Positions 37,079 to 47,132 of a stretch of DNA of 64,000 nt are shown piece by piece (the stretch's first letter is position 1; each line of letters begins with the position of its first letter). Below the pieces are notes generated by a model. It was not told the origin of the DNA and made no database searches. It saw nothing but the letters and a program-made list of their open reading frames with translations. Both the position numbers and the translations under genes were made by a program. Source of the stretch: Pseudocolwellia agarivorans (GTDB lineage Bacteria; Pseudomonadota; Gammaproteobacteria; Enterobacterales; Alteromonadaceae); the NCBI RefSeq assembly GCF_002000085.1, contig NZ_MUZU01000001.1, forward strand, positions 496,001-560,000, written 5' to 3'.

Positions 37079-40000
37079 ATGTCTACATTTAAACCAAATA
37101 AGCTTACCTTAGCGATGATATCTTCTGGTTTACTTGCCTATTCAGGGGCGCTATACGCTCAAGAAAGCAATCAAAACCAAGAGCAATTAACTAAAGAAGT
37201 TGAAACAAAAAAAATTAAAGTAAACGAAGCAGAACAAACAGAAGTCATTGAAGTTACAGGGTTTCGTCGTTCTCTTATTCAATCAATTAACCAAAAACGT
37301 TTTGCCGATACTGTAAGTGAGCAACTCAGCGCGGATGATTTAGGTAGTTTGCCTGATGTGTCGATGGCTGACGCACTAACCCGTTTACCTGGAATTTCAG
37401 CGGTAAGAACAGGCGGCCAAGCTGCAGAAATTAATATTCGCGGTATGTCGGGCGGATTTGTATCAACTACCTTAAATGGTCGCGAACAAGTATCTACTGG
37501 CGGTAAACGTAGTGTTGAATTTGATCAATATCCATCTGAATTAATTTCTCAAGCCGCCGTTTACAAGTCACCTAAAGTGTCGCTTATTGAAGGTGGCGTT
37601 GCCGGTACTGTTGAGTTAAGCACGGCAAGCCCTTTAGCTAACGAGCAAGAGCATTCTTTTAGTGTTAATGCCCGTGGCATGTATAACGATTTAGCGCCAG
37701 ATGTACCCGATGCAACTTCTACTGGTCACCGCTTCAGTATTTCATATCAAGGTAAGTTTGCAGACGATACCCTAGGTGTTGCTTTAGGTTACGCACGTTT
37801 ATTTCAACCAAGCGCTACAGCGCAATTTGTAGGTTTAAATTACAGTAAATTAAATGATGTAGATCACCTAGACAATGACACCAACGGCCCGACTAAAGAT
37901 GGCGATGTTAATCTAAACAAAGAATATATTAGTGAAGGTTTTGAAATGCAGCACAAAGGCGGCGAAGAAACCCGCGATGGCTTCATGGCAACACTTGAAT
38001 GGCAACCTCATGATAATTTCAAATTAAAAGCTGACGGCTTTTATTCTAAATTTACCTCTGAAGAATTTGCGCGTGGTTTTCGTGTGAAATTTGAAGGTGA
38101 TCAAGCTGCTATCAGTAATCCCATACTGAATGGAAACTCACTTATTGGTGGCAATATCAACCGTACCTCTAACAGTGCAACCCGCATTGAAATTGTTAAT
38201 GATGACAATTCAGATGTTGATGAGGTACAAAGCTTTGGTATTAATGCCGATTGGCAAATAACTGAACGCTTAAAAATGAATATCGATTTGTCCTATTCAT
38301 CGGCAGAAAGTGAATTTCAAAACGGCTTAATTTGGGCATTAGTCGCAGAAGATGCTAATGCAGCTAAACCAAAACTTGATAGTAATGTTTCAATTAACTA
38401 CTTATTAAATGGTTTAAATTTACCCGATGTAGGCTTAAATCAAGCCGATGATTTTACTAACTTAAACAAAGTGATGGTCAGTAAATATGGCATTTATCCT
38501 TATGTTAACTCTGATGAAGTAAGCGCTGTACGAGCAGATTTTGTTTATGAATTAGACAACGACTATATTGCATCAATTGAAGTAGGTGCTCGTTATTCTG
38601 AGCGTGAATACAGTGTTGACCGTTCAGTATTTGAATACGGCAGCGACAGTTCACTAAGCTCACTCGAAACACCGCTTAAAATAACTGAAGATATGGCAAC
38701 AGTGGTAAATTGGAGCGGAGACTTTTCAAGTTTTCCAAGCTACTTAGCCTTAGATCAAGACAAAGTGCTTGATGCTTGGTTTCCCGAAGGAAGACCAAAC
38801 CCTGTTCAAACATGGGGAGATGTAGCCAGTGGTGTTATTAACGGTGCACCAATTGGTAAAAATACAGATTGGACAATGAAAGAAAGTGGTCAAGTATTTG
38901 AAGATGTCATGTCTATTTATGTGATGGCTAATATCAATACTGAAATTGCTGGAATTCCCGTTACCGGCAATATTGGTGTACGTATGGTAGAAACCACACA
39001 AGCATCAACTTCATTACAAGATGTAGGTTTAAGAACACTGCAAGACCAATACGGACAAGATATAAAGGATGCTTCAGGCAACCCAATATTACTTCCCAAC
39101 GAGCATTTAGGTGCACAATTTATTACGGATGAAGTCGGTCTGATCAACCAACGTTACTTCTCTACAATCATCAGCAATACTTATAGAGACTACTTGCCAC
39201 AGCTAAACTTAAACTTTCAGTTAAGTGACAGCGATCAATTACGTTTTGCCGCAGCAAAAGTAATGAGCCGCCCCAATATTGAACGCTTAGCATCAAACTC
39301 TAGCTTTAATATTAGCGTTGTTAATACTGATGCAGGTAGCTATGCAAAAATAGGTGGTCAAGCGAAAAACAGTCCGCATTTAAAGCCTTTTTATGCCAAT
39401 CAATACGACCTCTCATATGAAAAATACTTTACTGAAACTGATGGTAAATTTGTAGCGGCTATTTTCTACAAAGACATAGAATCAGCGGGTATCGTTACTC
39501 ATACCTTTACAGAATTCGACTTTGCAGGAAATGGCTTTGCTGTACCTGAAAACTATAGCGATCCATTAAGTGGTGTACCGTTAGAAATACGAAACGGTGA
39601 TTTTGAAACCGCCTTTAACGACGAAGAAGGCGGATATATTCGCGGCATTGAAATAGGTTATACCCAAGTTTTTTCATTTTTACCTGAATTGTGGTCAGGC
39701 TTAGGTTTTGACGCCAGCTATTCGCACACCGAAAGTGAAATTCAACAAATTTCTCAGCTAGGCCAACAAGACTTATCAATTTCACTACCGGGTTTATCTG
39801 AAAATGTACTGCAAACGACATTATTTTGGGAATATCAAGGCTTTGAAACACGCTTAAGTGTGCGCTATCGCGATGAATTTGTTTCTGAGCAAGTTGCTGT
39901 TGAAGCTCAAACGGTGAATTACGACGGAGAAACCGTGGTTGACTACCAAGCCTCTTATCAATTGAACGATAACCTAGGCATGGTTTTTCAAGTGAATAAC

Positions 40001-40105
40001 TTAACCGACGAACCGACCAGAAGTTACTTTGGCGAAACCGCTCAAACCGGTACTTTGCAATATTTTGGCCGCCAATTCTTCTTAGGTTTCACCTATTCAT
40101 TGTAA
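37079..40105 (+). CDS. TonB-dependent receptor, probably for maltodextrin/alpha-glucans
   Basis: The 1008-residue protein has a signal peptide (LLAYSGALYAQES), a TonB box (EVIEVTGFRRS, about 58-68), a plug with LPDVSMADALTRLPGISAVRTGGQAAEINIRGM, and a barrel ending in RQFFLGFTYSL. This plug type is common among carbohydrate receptors of Alteromonadales and Caulobacter MalA. The start is supported by GGGGAG six bases upstream. The pullulanase gene begins 24 bases after the stop, so the pair is an operon. Two LacI-type palindromes precede it. Alpha-glucan oligosaccharides are the expected ligands, inferred from the partner enzyme. Confidence 0.92.
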   Translation: MSTFKPNKLTLAMISSGLLAYSGALYAQESNQNQEQLTKEVETKKIKVNEAEQTEVIEVTGFRRSLIQSINQKRFADTVSEQLSADDLGSLPDVSMADALTRLPGISAVRTGGQAAEINIRGMSGGFVSTTLNGREQVSTGGKRSVEFDQYPSELISQAAVYKSPKVSLIEGGVAGTVELSTASPLANEQEHSFSVNARGMYNDLAPDVPDATSTGHRFSISYQGKFADDTLGVALGYARLFQPSATAQFVGLNYSKLNDVDHLDNDTNGPTKDGDVNLNKEYISEGFEMQHKGGEETRDGFMATLEWQPHDNFKLKADGFYSKFTSEEFARGFRVKFEGDQAAISNPILNGNSLIGGNINRTSNSATRIEIVNDDNSDVDEVQSFGINADWQITERLKMNIDLSYSSAESEFQNGLIWALVAEDANAAKPKLDSNVSINYLLNGLNLPDVGLNQADDFTNLNKVMVSKYGIYPYVNSDEVSAVRADFVYELDNDYIASIEVGARYSEREYSVDRSVFEYGSDSSLSSLETPLKITEDMATVVNWSGDFSSFPSYLALDQDKVLDAWFPEGRPNPVQTWGDVASGVINGAPIGKNTDWTMKESGQVFEDVMSIYVMANINTEIAGIPVTGNIGVRMVETTQASTSLQDVGLRTLQDQYGQDIKDASGNPILLPNEHLGAQFITDEVGLINQRYFSTIISNTYRDYLPQLNLNFQLSDSDQLRFAAAKVMSRPNIERLASNSSFNISVVNTDAGSYAKIGGQAKNSPHLKPFYANQYDLSYEKYFTETDGKFVAAIFYKDIESAGIVTHTFTEFDFAGNGFAVPENYSDPLSGVPLEIRNGDFETAFNDEEGGYIRGIEIGYTQVFSFLPELWSGLGFDASYSHTESEIQQISQLGQQDLSISLPGLSENVLQTTLFWEYQGFETRLSVRYRDEFVSEQVAVEAQTVNYDGETVVDYQASYQLNDNLGMVFQVNNLTDEPTRSYFGETAQTGTLQYFGRQFFLGFTYSL

Positions 40106-40129
40106 GCAGTGTTAAAGAGAGTAATTAAA

Positions 40130-43100
40130 ATGAAAATATTAAAAAAACTTAATGCTAACAATATATTATTTAAAAATAGCGTTCAAAATTCGAAACAACC
40201 TAATTCTGTTATATTAACTAATAATACCTTTGCTAGATTAATCGTTATCGCTTTATGTAGCTTAGTATTAAACGCTTGTGGCGGCAGCGATACAACTCAA
40301 CCTGGCCAAGTATTATTAAGCTGTAATGTACCTATGGTGCCAGATGCTACCGGCGAAAGTTGTGTGGATCCTGAACCTATACAATGTGCAGCACCAACCG
40401 TACCTGATGCATTAAATGAAAGCTGTATTGTAGGTGCTAATCCAGACGCAGCTATTCCTGTTTTCTTTCCGGCAGAAAATCAAGCTGTACTGTATTACAA
40501 CCGCGTTGATGAAAACTATGCAGAGTATAAAGTTCATAACTGGAACGACACCGCGTGTGATGCTTATGCTGATGATTCGTTAGCCGCAAGTTGGGATAAT
40601 GGATTACCTCATACTGGTATCGACCCTGTTTATGGCGCTTATTGGGTATTTAACCTTAAAGAAGGCTTTAACGAATGCGGTAATTTTATTGTACATAAAG
40701 GTACCGATGACGCAGGAAAAGAGTTTGGTGGCGGAAACTTCAAAATGCCACTAAAACAAGACAATGAAACATATCAACGTATGAACTTTACTATTTCAGG
40801 TGAAGCGTCAATCTTTGAGTTTCCTATTGAGTCGTTAGGTGAACAAGCGCTAAAAATATCTAATATTGCCGGACATTGGATTGATGCCAATACATTGGTA
40901 TGGAATGTTGAGAATATTATTAATGCAAAACTTCATCATTCAGCAACAGGAGGCATTTCGGCCGACCCTCAAAATAATGGTCAAGTTAATGGTAGCGTAC
41001 TGGAATTAACCCCTGTTGATTTAACCGATGAGCAAAAATCAAATGCACCACTTGTTGCAGAATGGCCAGCATATCGTGTTAATTTAACAACTGACGAAGC
41101 TAAAATTATTGCCAAAAATCAGCTAGCGTTAGTGGGATATGATAATGAGAGCACTCCAATTGCAGCTACTTACATACAAGCCGACCTTGTTTTAGACGAC
41201 TTATATACTAGAGGCGATAACGACGCTGACGAAGCAAAATTAGGAGTCGTTTACGAAAACGGGATGGTTTCTGTTTCTGTTTGGTCTCCAACAGCACAAG
41301 ACGTCAATTTAAAAGTTTATGATAGTGCAAAAAACCTTACAGCAACTCATGATATGACCGAAGATCCTGCTACAGGTATTTGGACATATCATGGAGACGC
41401 TAGTTTAGATCGTCAGTTTTATAGGTTTGAGTTAAGTATTTATCATCATAAAAATAAAGCGATTGAATTAATTGAAAGTACAGACCCATATTCAGTCAGC
41501 CTTTCAACGAACGGTGAATATTCTCAATTTGTTAATTTAAATGACGAAGACTTACAACCCGAAGGTTGGGAAGGACACACCATTGCCACAATTAAAAACT
41601 ATGAAGACGCTGTAATATATGAAGGCCACATTCGTGATTTCAGTATTAACGATCAAAGTACAAGTGCTGAAAATCGTGGTAAGTATCTAGCTTTTACTGA
41701 GCTTGATTCAGTACCTATGCAACACTTAAAGACCTTAGCTGATAATGGCCTTACTCATTTTCAAATGCTACCCGCAAATGACATTGCAACGATCAACGAA
41801 GATCCAGCGAAGATCATTAACTTAGACAGCACTGTATTAACATTATGTAAAAAAGTACCTACTGCTGAACCTTGTTACAAAGGCATAGATAACCAAACAT
41901 TACGTTCAGTACTAGAAAGCTACGACAGCTCTACTAACGATGCTGCTAAATTAATGGATATTATCCAAGACTACGACAGCTTCAATTGGGGTTACGATCC
42001 TAAACACTTTAACGTACCAGACGGTATTTATGCTTCAAACGCTGATGGTGTAACTCGCATTAAAGAAATGCGTGCGATGATTAAAGGCCTACACGATACA
42101 GGTTTACGCGTAGTGTTAGATGTTGTGTACAACCATACAAACTCTGCCGATTTATGGGACAACTCAGTATTAGATAAAATAGTTCCCGGTTATTACCATA
42201 GTCGTGATGTAACGACAGGCGCAGTTCAAAATAGCACGTGTTGTAGTGATACCGCGCTTGAGCACAAAATGATGAATAAGTTGATGGTAGATTCATTAAA
42301 ACAATGGACGACTCAATATCAATTTGATGGCTTTCGCTTCGATATCATGAGTCAAGGTTCAAAAGCACAAATGTTAGCAGCACGTGATGCAATACAAGCG
42401 ATTGACCCAGACAACCACTTTTATGGTGAAGGTTGGTACAAAGACAGTCGTGGTTTTGAACGTGCCGATCAAGAAAACATGGCTGGTTCTGAAATAGGAA
42501 CTTATAACGACCGTTTACGAGATGGTATAAGAGACGCTGCTTTATTTAATAATGAAACCTCAGAAGGTGCACTTTTTCAACAAGACATCATTAAGTTTGG
42601 TATGGCAGGTACATTGTCTGATTATATTTTAAAAACGTCTGGCGGCGCTGATACGCAAGGTAGTGCTTTTGGTAAAAAAATGTACGCCCATGATCCTGCT
42701 GATATTATCAATTACATCTCAAAGCATGATAACGAAACATTATGGGACGAGCTGCAGTTTAACCTTGATACAAACATGAGTATGGACGAACGAGTTCGAG
42801 CACAAAACGTTTCTCATTCCATTGTAATGCTTTCTCAAGGTATTCCATTTTTACAAATGGGCGGTGATTTTTTACGCTCAAAATCATTAGACCGAAATAC
42901 TTATGATGCCGGTGATTGGTACAATTTAGTTGATTTTACCTTAACCGATAATAACTGGAATAAAGGTTTACCTATTGATAAAGGCGAGCGCGATGACACC
43001 GCGTTAACGTATTTATCCAACACACCAGAGGCACAGGTTTACGCAACCGAAATGATGTTTGCGTCATCAGTATTTAATGAATTTTTAGCCATTCGTTCAG

Positions 43101-44497
43101 CGAGCCCTTTGTTTAGATTAACTACGGCAGACGATATTATCAAACGTGTAGGCTTTCATAATATTGGTAAAAATCAAACTCAAGGTTTGATAGTAATGAG
43201 TATTGACGATGGTGGTGAACTTGTTGACCTAGACGCTAATTACGACGCAATTATGGTGATTGTAAATGGTACTAACACGGAGAAAACCCATACGGTTGCT
43301 ACCGCTGTCGATTTTACTTTGCACCCACGTTTAGCGAATTCAGTAGACAGTACTGTGGCTAGTTCGAGTTTTACTGGTGGAGTAAACGAAGGTAGCTTTA
43401 CCGTACCAGCATTTACTACAGCTGTATTTGTAAAAACTCAAGGCGAAACTCAAGGCGCTGGTTTATCAGCTTACGCAACGGCTGGTGCACCCGATGTAGT
43501 ACCTTTCGGTGATAATATTCCATTGATCCGTGGTGATATGAATGGTTGGGGTGAAACAGATAGCCTAGTTTATAAAGGTGATGGTATTTACCAAGTAGCA
43601 ATAACCTTATCAGCTAATAGCTACGGTTTTAAAATTGCGTCAAGTGATTGGTCTACCGTTAACTTAGGTGCTCCAAATACTGGCGGTGTGGTTACTGAAG
43701 GTGAAACCTTTGAACTATTACCAGCAAGTAACGACAACCTAAGTATAACTATAGGCGTTGACGGAACTTATATTTTCGAACTAGATGCTTCAAATACTCA
43801 AGCTCCCACATTAACCATTACTAATGAAGAGCCTTTTGTAGGTACAGCTATCTTTGTTCGTGGCGATATGAATGGTTGGAGTGAAGATAATGCATTCACT
43901 TATATTGGTGGTGGTAAATATCAAACAACGATAAACATTAGCGCTTCTACACCTAATTTTAAAATAGCCTCTGCTGACTGGTCTACAGTCAATATGGGTG
44001 CTCCGGCTGATGATTTAGAAGTGCTTGAAGGTGAAGTGCAGTTATTACTTTCAGGTAGTAACGACAATTTCAATATGACCTTTACTGAAGATGGCGATTA
44101 TACCTTTGTGTTTGACGCTTCAAACTTAGCCGAGCCAACACTCAGTGTATATGCGGCAAAAATGTTTGGTAATACAACAACCTTTATACGTGGAGACATG
44201 AATGGTTGGGGTGAAGTCGATACTTTAGTTTATCAAAGTGCAAGTAACTATTCGGTTGAAATAGACCTTACGGCTAACACTGTTTATAACTTTAAAGTAG
44301 CATCTGCTGATTGGTCTACCATTAACTTAGGCGCACAAAGTAACAATTTAAGTTTGATGGTTGATTCTACTTATGAGTTAGTTGCCAATAGTAACGACAA
44401 TATAAATATAACCGTGGCAGAAACGGGCACATACCTATTTAATGTTACAGGACCTAACCCGAATACACCTACAATTACGGTGACGAAAAAACTTTAA
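40130..44497 (+). CDS. Pullulanase-type alpha-1,6-glucosidase, lipoprotein, with three C-terminal repeats
   Basis: I choose the ATG at 40130 (AGAGAG nine bases upstream) over a GTG at 40109, giving 1455 residues. The lipobox LNAC (about residue 43) indicates an outer-membrane lipoprotein. An N-terminal pullulanase-associated carbohydrate-binding region precedes a CBM48-like domain and a GH13 barrel with VVLDVVYNHTNSA, nucleophile D738 in DGFRFD, acid/base E767 in YGEGWY, and D867 in SKHDNET. It cleaves alpha-1,6 branches of pullulan, starch or glycogen. Three copies of an RGDMNGW module of about 110 residues end the protein. The partner TonB receptor would import the products. Confidence 0.9.
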   Translation: MKILKKLNANNILFKNSVQNSKQPNSVILTNNTFARLIVIALCSLVLNACGGSDTTQPGQVLLSCNVPMVPDATGESCVDPEPIQCAAPTVPDALNESCIVGANPDAAIPVFFPAENQAVLYYNRVDENYAEYKVHNWNDTACDAYADDSLAASWDNGLPHTGIDPVYGAYWVFNLKEGFNECGNFIVHKGTDDAGKEFGGGNFKMPLKQDNETYQRMNFTISGEASIFEFPIESLGEQALKISNIAGHWIDANTLVWNVENIINAKLHHSATGGISADPQNNGQVNGSVLELTPVDLTDEQKSNAPLVAEWPAYRVNLTTDEAKIIAKNQLALVGYDNESTPIAATYIQADLVLDDLYTRGDNDADEAKLGVVYENGMVSVSVWSPTAQDVNLKVYDSAKNLTATHDMTEDPATGIWTYHGDASLDRQFYRFELSIYHHKNKAIELIESTDPYSVSLSTNGEYSQFVNLNDEDLQPEGWEGHTIATIKNYEDAVIYEGHIRDFSINDQSTSAENRGKYLAFTELDSVPMQHLKTLADNGLTHFQMLPANDIATINEDPAKIINLDSTVLTLCKKVPTAEPCYKGIDNQTLRSVLESYDSSTNDAAKLMDIIQDYDSFNWGYDPKHFNVPDGIYASNADGVTRIKEMRAMIKGLHDTGLRVVLDVVYNHTNSADLWDNSVLDKIVPGYYHSRDVTTGAVQNSTCCSDTALEHKMMNKLMVDSLKQWTTQYQFDGFRFDIMSQGSKAQMLAARDAIQAIDPDNHFYGEGWYKDSRGFERADQENMAGSEIGTYNDRLRDGIRDAALFNNETSEGALFQQDIIKFGMAGTLSDYILKTSGGADTQGSAFGKKMYAHDPADIINYISKHDNETLWDELQFNLDTNMSMDERVRAQNVSHSIVMLSQGIPFLQMGGDFLRSKSLDRNTYDAGDWYNLVDFTLTDNNWNKGLPIDKGERDDTALTYLSNTPEAQVYATEMMFASSVFNEFLAIRSASPLFRLTTADDIIKRVGFHNIGKNQTQGLIVMSIDDGGELVDLDANYDAIMVIVNGTNTEKTHTVATAVDFTLHPRLANSVDSTVASSSFTGGVNEGSFTVPAFTTAVFVKTQGETQGAGLSAYATAGAPDVVPFGDNIPLIRGDMNGWGETDSLVYKGDGIYQVAITLSANSYGFKIASSDWSTVNLGAPNTGGVVTEGETFELLPASNDNLSITIGVDGTYIFELDASNTQAPTLTITNEEPFVGTAIFVRGDMNGWSEDNAFTYIGGGKYQTTINISASTPNFKIASADWSTVNMGAPADDLEVLEGEVQLLLSGSNDNFNMTFTEDGDYTFVFDASNLAEPTLSVYAAKMFGNTTTFIRGDMNGWGEVDTLVYQSASNYSVEIDLTANTVYNFKVASADWSTINLGAQSNNLSLMVDSTYELVANSNDNINITVAETGTYLFNVTGPNPNTPTITVTKKL
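43525..44490 (+). repeat. Three tandem in-frame modules at the pullulanase C-terminus
   Basis: Units begin at about 43528, 43857 and 44187 (period about 330 bases). Each encodes (I/V)RGDMNGW(G/S)E, then a conserved FKIASxDWSTVN and a late SNDN, and ends in a short beta strand. They look like small beta-sandwich starch-binding modules. The family is not identified. Confidence 0.85.
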
Positions 44498-44515
44498 AAA
44501 TAAAGCGCTAAGATA

Positions 44516-44540
44516 AAAGCGTCCATTAATTGGACGCTTT
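44516..44540 (+). terminator. Pullulanase terminator
   Basis: A perfect 10-bp stem (AAAGCGTCCA with TGGACGCTTT) closes a TTAAT loop and ends in TTT. It lies 18 bases after the pullulanase stop. Confidence 0.75.
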
Positions 44541-44659
44541 ATCCACCACATCACTCATAAACCATTCATGCTTACGAGATTAAATATCAATGATTATCTG
44601 TTTAGATGATTAAGTTTGATTAATTCAGTTAAGTTCGGTTAAGAGTTATCTATTTAATC

Positions 44660-44730
44660 ATTATCAAATAACATGCATTTAGACACCATTGAACATGAAA
44701 ATACCATTGCCTTTTATATTTTTACGCCGT
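44660..44730 (+). pseudogene. Remnant of a second mutS
   Basis: Bases 44660-44714 align without gaps to mutS 36358-36412, with 44 of 55 identical by my count. In the same frame the remnant reads NNMHLDTIEHENTIAF, against [16 protein letters not shown] in MutS (about residues 746-761). The frame then ends at a TAA, 44728-44730. Many changes are conservative, as expected for once-coding DNA. It lies between the pullulanase terminator and the safD stop codon, with no promoter or start. Confidence 0.75.
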
Positions 44731-44740
44731 AAGAGATTGC

Positions 44741-46108
44741 TTAAATAACGAGTGTTTTAATAAAACTCATTTCTCTAATAGCGTATTTAATACCTTCACG
44801 ACCCACACCACTCGCCTTTACACCACCAAAAGGAAAGTGTTCTGCTCTAAAGCCTGGGCCGTCATTTACCGCTAACGTGCCTATATCTAGTACATCAAAA
44901 AGGTGTTTAATAAGCGCTAAGTTTTCAGTAAAAATACCACCTTGCAAACCATACTCAGAATTGTTGATAACAGGTATAATCTCTTCAATATCAGCAAATG
45001 GAATTAATGGCATTACAGGGCCAAAAACCTCTTCAACCATTAACTCACATTTCTCGTTAAGATTTTCTAATATGGTAGGATAAATAATATTATCTTCTTG
45101 TTTATTCCCTGTAAGCACCGTTGCACCAACAGATACAGCTTGTTCAATACTCGCTTTTACCGAATTAGCAGCATGTGAGTTAATAACTGGCCCGATGAAC
45201 GTATTTTCTTGAGCTGGGTCACCAACAACCAAGCGGTTAGTTTCTTCAAGTAGTTTTGCTTTAAATGCATCATAAATATCATTATGTATAAATAATCTTT
45301 TGGCAGCAGTACAACGTTGGCCAGCAGTAGCAAAACGTTGATTAATTGCCGCGGCAACAGCTTTATTTATATCACCATCAGGCATAACAATCAGCGGATC
45401 GTTACCCCCCAACTCAAGCAATAACTTTTTATACCCCGCCGCCGCTGCGATAGAATTGGCCGCTGCTGTGCCGCCAGTAAAGTTAATAGCATCAACTAAC
45501 GGGTGACCAATAATAGCAGCCATATCTGCAACATCCGGTACACAAAACTGTAAAGCATCCTTAGAAATACCAGCTTGATAACATAATTCACAAAGCAATA
45601 AACTCGATTGTGTATTTTGAGGGCTTGGCTTAAATAAAACACAATTTCCTGCGGCAAATGCAGGTGCGATTTTATGCATTGCAATATTAATAGGGAAATT
45701 AAATGGTGTAATACAAAAAACAGTACCAAGAGGCTTCCAACAAGCGATACCTAATTTTCCACGCGTTGGTGCATAACAATCAGAATCAAGTACTTCTCCT
45801 GATATTTGTCTTGCTTCTTCACTACTTGCAATAGCGGTATTAATTGCTCGCGTCATTTCAACACGACTGTCTGCAATTGTTTTACCTGTTTCCGCTGTAA
45901 TTAATTGAGCAAGTTTTTCACTGTTTTCAGTTAATAGCTCTGCAAGCTTACGTAAAATATCAGATTTTTCGTGCGCAGGAATATTACGTTGAGCCGCTTG
46001 CCCTGCTTTTAATCGTTTCAGTTTTTCTTCAACATCAGCGAAAACGTTATAGTTAGACTCAAAAATTACCGCATTGGTATACGGATTTGTTACTGAATAA
46101 GTTGTCAT
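44741..46108 (-). CDS. safD: Aldehyde dehydrogenase, probable sulfoacetaldehyde dehydrogenase (SafD)
   Basis: The 455-residue NAD(P)-dependent aldehyde dehydrogenase has the general-base glutamate in LLLELGGNDPL and the nucleophile C266 in TAGQRCTAAKR. ITPFNFPINIAMHK and EVFGPVMPLIPF are typical of the family. Fold alone fits succinate-semialdehyde or lactaldehyde dehydrogenases too. The neighbours decide the call: a TauE/SafE exporter 33 bases upstream, a MocR regulator and a taurine-type aminotransferase. It would oxidise sulfoacetaldehyde to sulfoacetate, as described for taurine-nitrogen assimilation in Neptuniibacter. Confidence 0.68.
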   Translation of the reverse strand: MTTYSVTNPYTNAVIFESNYNVFADVEEKLKRLKAGQAAQRNIPAHEKSDILRKLAELLTENSEKLAQLITAETGKTIADSRVEMTRAINTAIASSEEARQISGEVLDSDCYAPTRGKLGIACWKPLGTVFCITPFNFPINIAMHKIAPAFAAGNCVLFKPSPQNTQSSLLLCELCYQAGISKDALQFCVPDVADMAAIIGHPLVDAINFTGGTAAANSIAAAAGYKKLLLELGGNDPLIVMPDGDINKAVAAAINQRFATAGQRCTAAKRLFIHNDIYDAFKAKLLEETNRLVVGDPAQENTFIGPVINSHAANSVKASIEQAVSVGATVLTGNKQEDNIIYPTILENLNEKCELMVEEVFGPVMPLIPFADIEEIIPVINNSEYGLQGGIFTENLALIKHLFDVLDIGTLAVNDGPGFRAEHFPFGGVKASGVGREGIKYAIREMSFIKTLVI

Positions 46109-46141
46109 ATTTTTTCTCTTTCTCGTTAAAATAAAATTGAA

Positions 46142-46897
46142 TTACAGCGAACTACCGATAACTAATTGATATCCAATTCTAATAGCAGCTAAAAATAAAG
46201 CGCATTTCATTAATATAAAAAATACATTGGGCGAAACTTTTTTAAGTAAAACAACACCCACATAAGTCCCCAAAATAGCGATGGATGAAAAAAACAACAT
46301 CATAGGCAAATGAGCACTAAAGACAAAACCTAGCGCTATTACCGCAGGAATTTTAAGCAGGTGAGTCATAAGTTGCATCATAGATTTTGTTGCAACTATT
46401 TGTTCTTTATCAAGATCATCTCGAATAAAAAATGCGCCAAGCAGTGGATCTATAGCGCCAGCTACAATACCTAAACTCCCCGTTAAAAGGCCTACACCTA
46501 TAAATTGATTGGGTGCTAGTTTTATAGAAGGTAATTTTTTAGGTTTAAATAATGTATATAAAAGTAAGAATAATAACGTTGCTAACGCAACCGTTTCGCT
46601 AATATATTGAATTAAAAAAAAGGTTGTTGCTGCTATACCTATTGTGGCACCAATCCCAAAAGGTATGCACATACGCCACACAATAGAGTCGCGTAACAAT
46701 AAACACCTTGCAGCATTACTAAACGCTTGAATAACACCGTGAATAGCAATTAAGGGCTGTAATGCAATAGCTTGGCTCATACTGGCAAACATTAAAACAC
46801 CGCCCGCCATTCCTGTAGCAGATGAAATGACAGAAGCGAAAAATATTGCAACGCTTAACCAAATCATTGTGTCTAATGATAATGTAACTAAATCCAT
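46142..46897 (-). CDS. safE: TauE/SafE-family (TSUP) membrane exporter, probable sulfoacetate exporter
   Basis: The 251-residue protein has about seven to eight membrane spans and the TSUP fold seen in sulfite/organosulfonate exporters. Conserved segments include FFASVISSATGMAGGVLMF in the first span and GLLTGSLGIVAGAIDPLLGAFFIR at the repeat position. The start lies 33 bases before safD in the same leftward unit. In the Neptuniibacter pathway SafE exports the sulfoacetate made by SafD. Other TSUP substrates cannot be excluded from sequence alone. Confidence 0.7.
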   Translation of the reverse strand: MDLVTLSLDTMIWLSVAIFFASVISSATGMAGGVLMFASMSQAIALQPLIAIHGVIQAFSNAARCLLLRDSIVWRMCIPFGIGATIGIAATTFFLIQYISETVALATLLFLLLYTLFKPKKLPSIKLAPNQFIGVGLLTGSLGIVAGAIDPLLGAFFIRDDLDKEQIVATKSMMQLMTHLLKIPAVIALGFVFSAHLPMMLFFSSIAILGTYVGVVLLKKVSPNVFFILMKCALFLAAIRIGYQLVIGSSL

Positions 46898-47132
46898 ACT
46901 TTTCCATAATGCAAATCAATGACGCTTTACTTTATGATAAGGCACACACTAAAATTAGCACCACTTATATCAACTTATGGTGCCAGTTTATTTACATAGA
47001 TATGAATGTAGTAGCTGAAGCTTAGTATTTTGATAACTCTTTTATGTTTATTGCCTATTAAATCTAAAGGAGAGCATTGGTAGTTAACTCTACAATAATA
47101 AAATTTACTACAAGCAAATAGCTAACAAAAAA

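Noticed and set aside
44625-44655. AAGTTCGGTTAAG resembling a MITE terminal repeat
   Set aside because: Only about ten bases match, there is no opposite terminus, and the surrounding sequence does not resemble the element.
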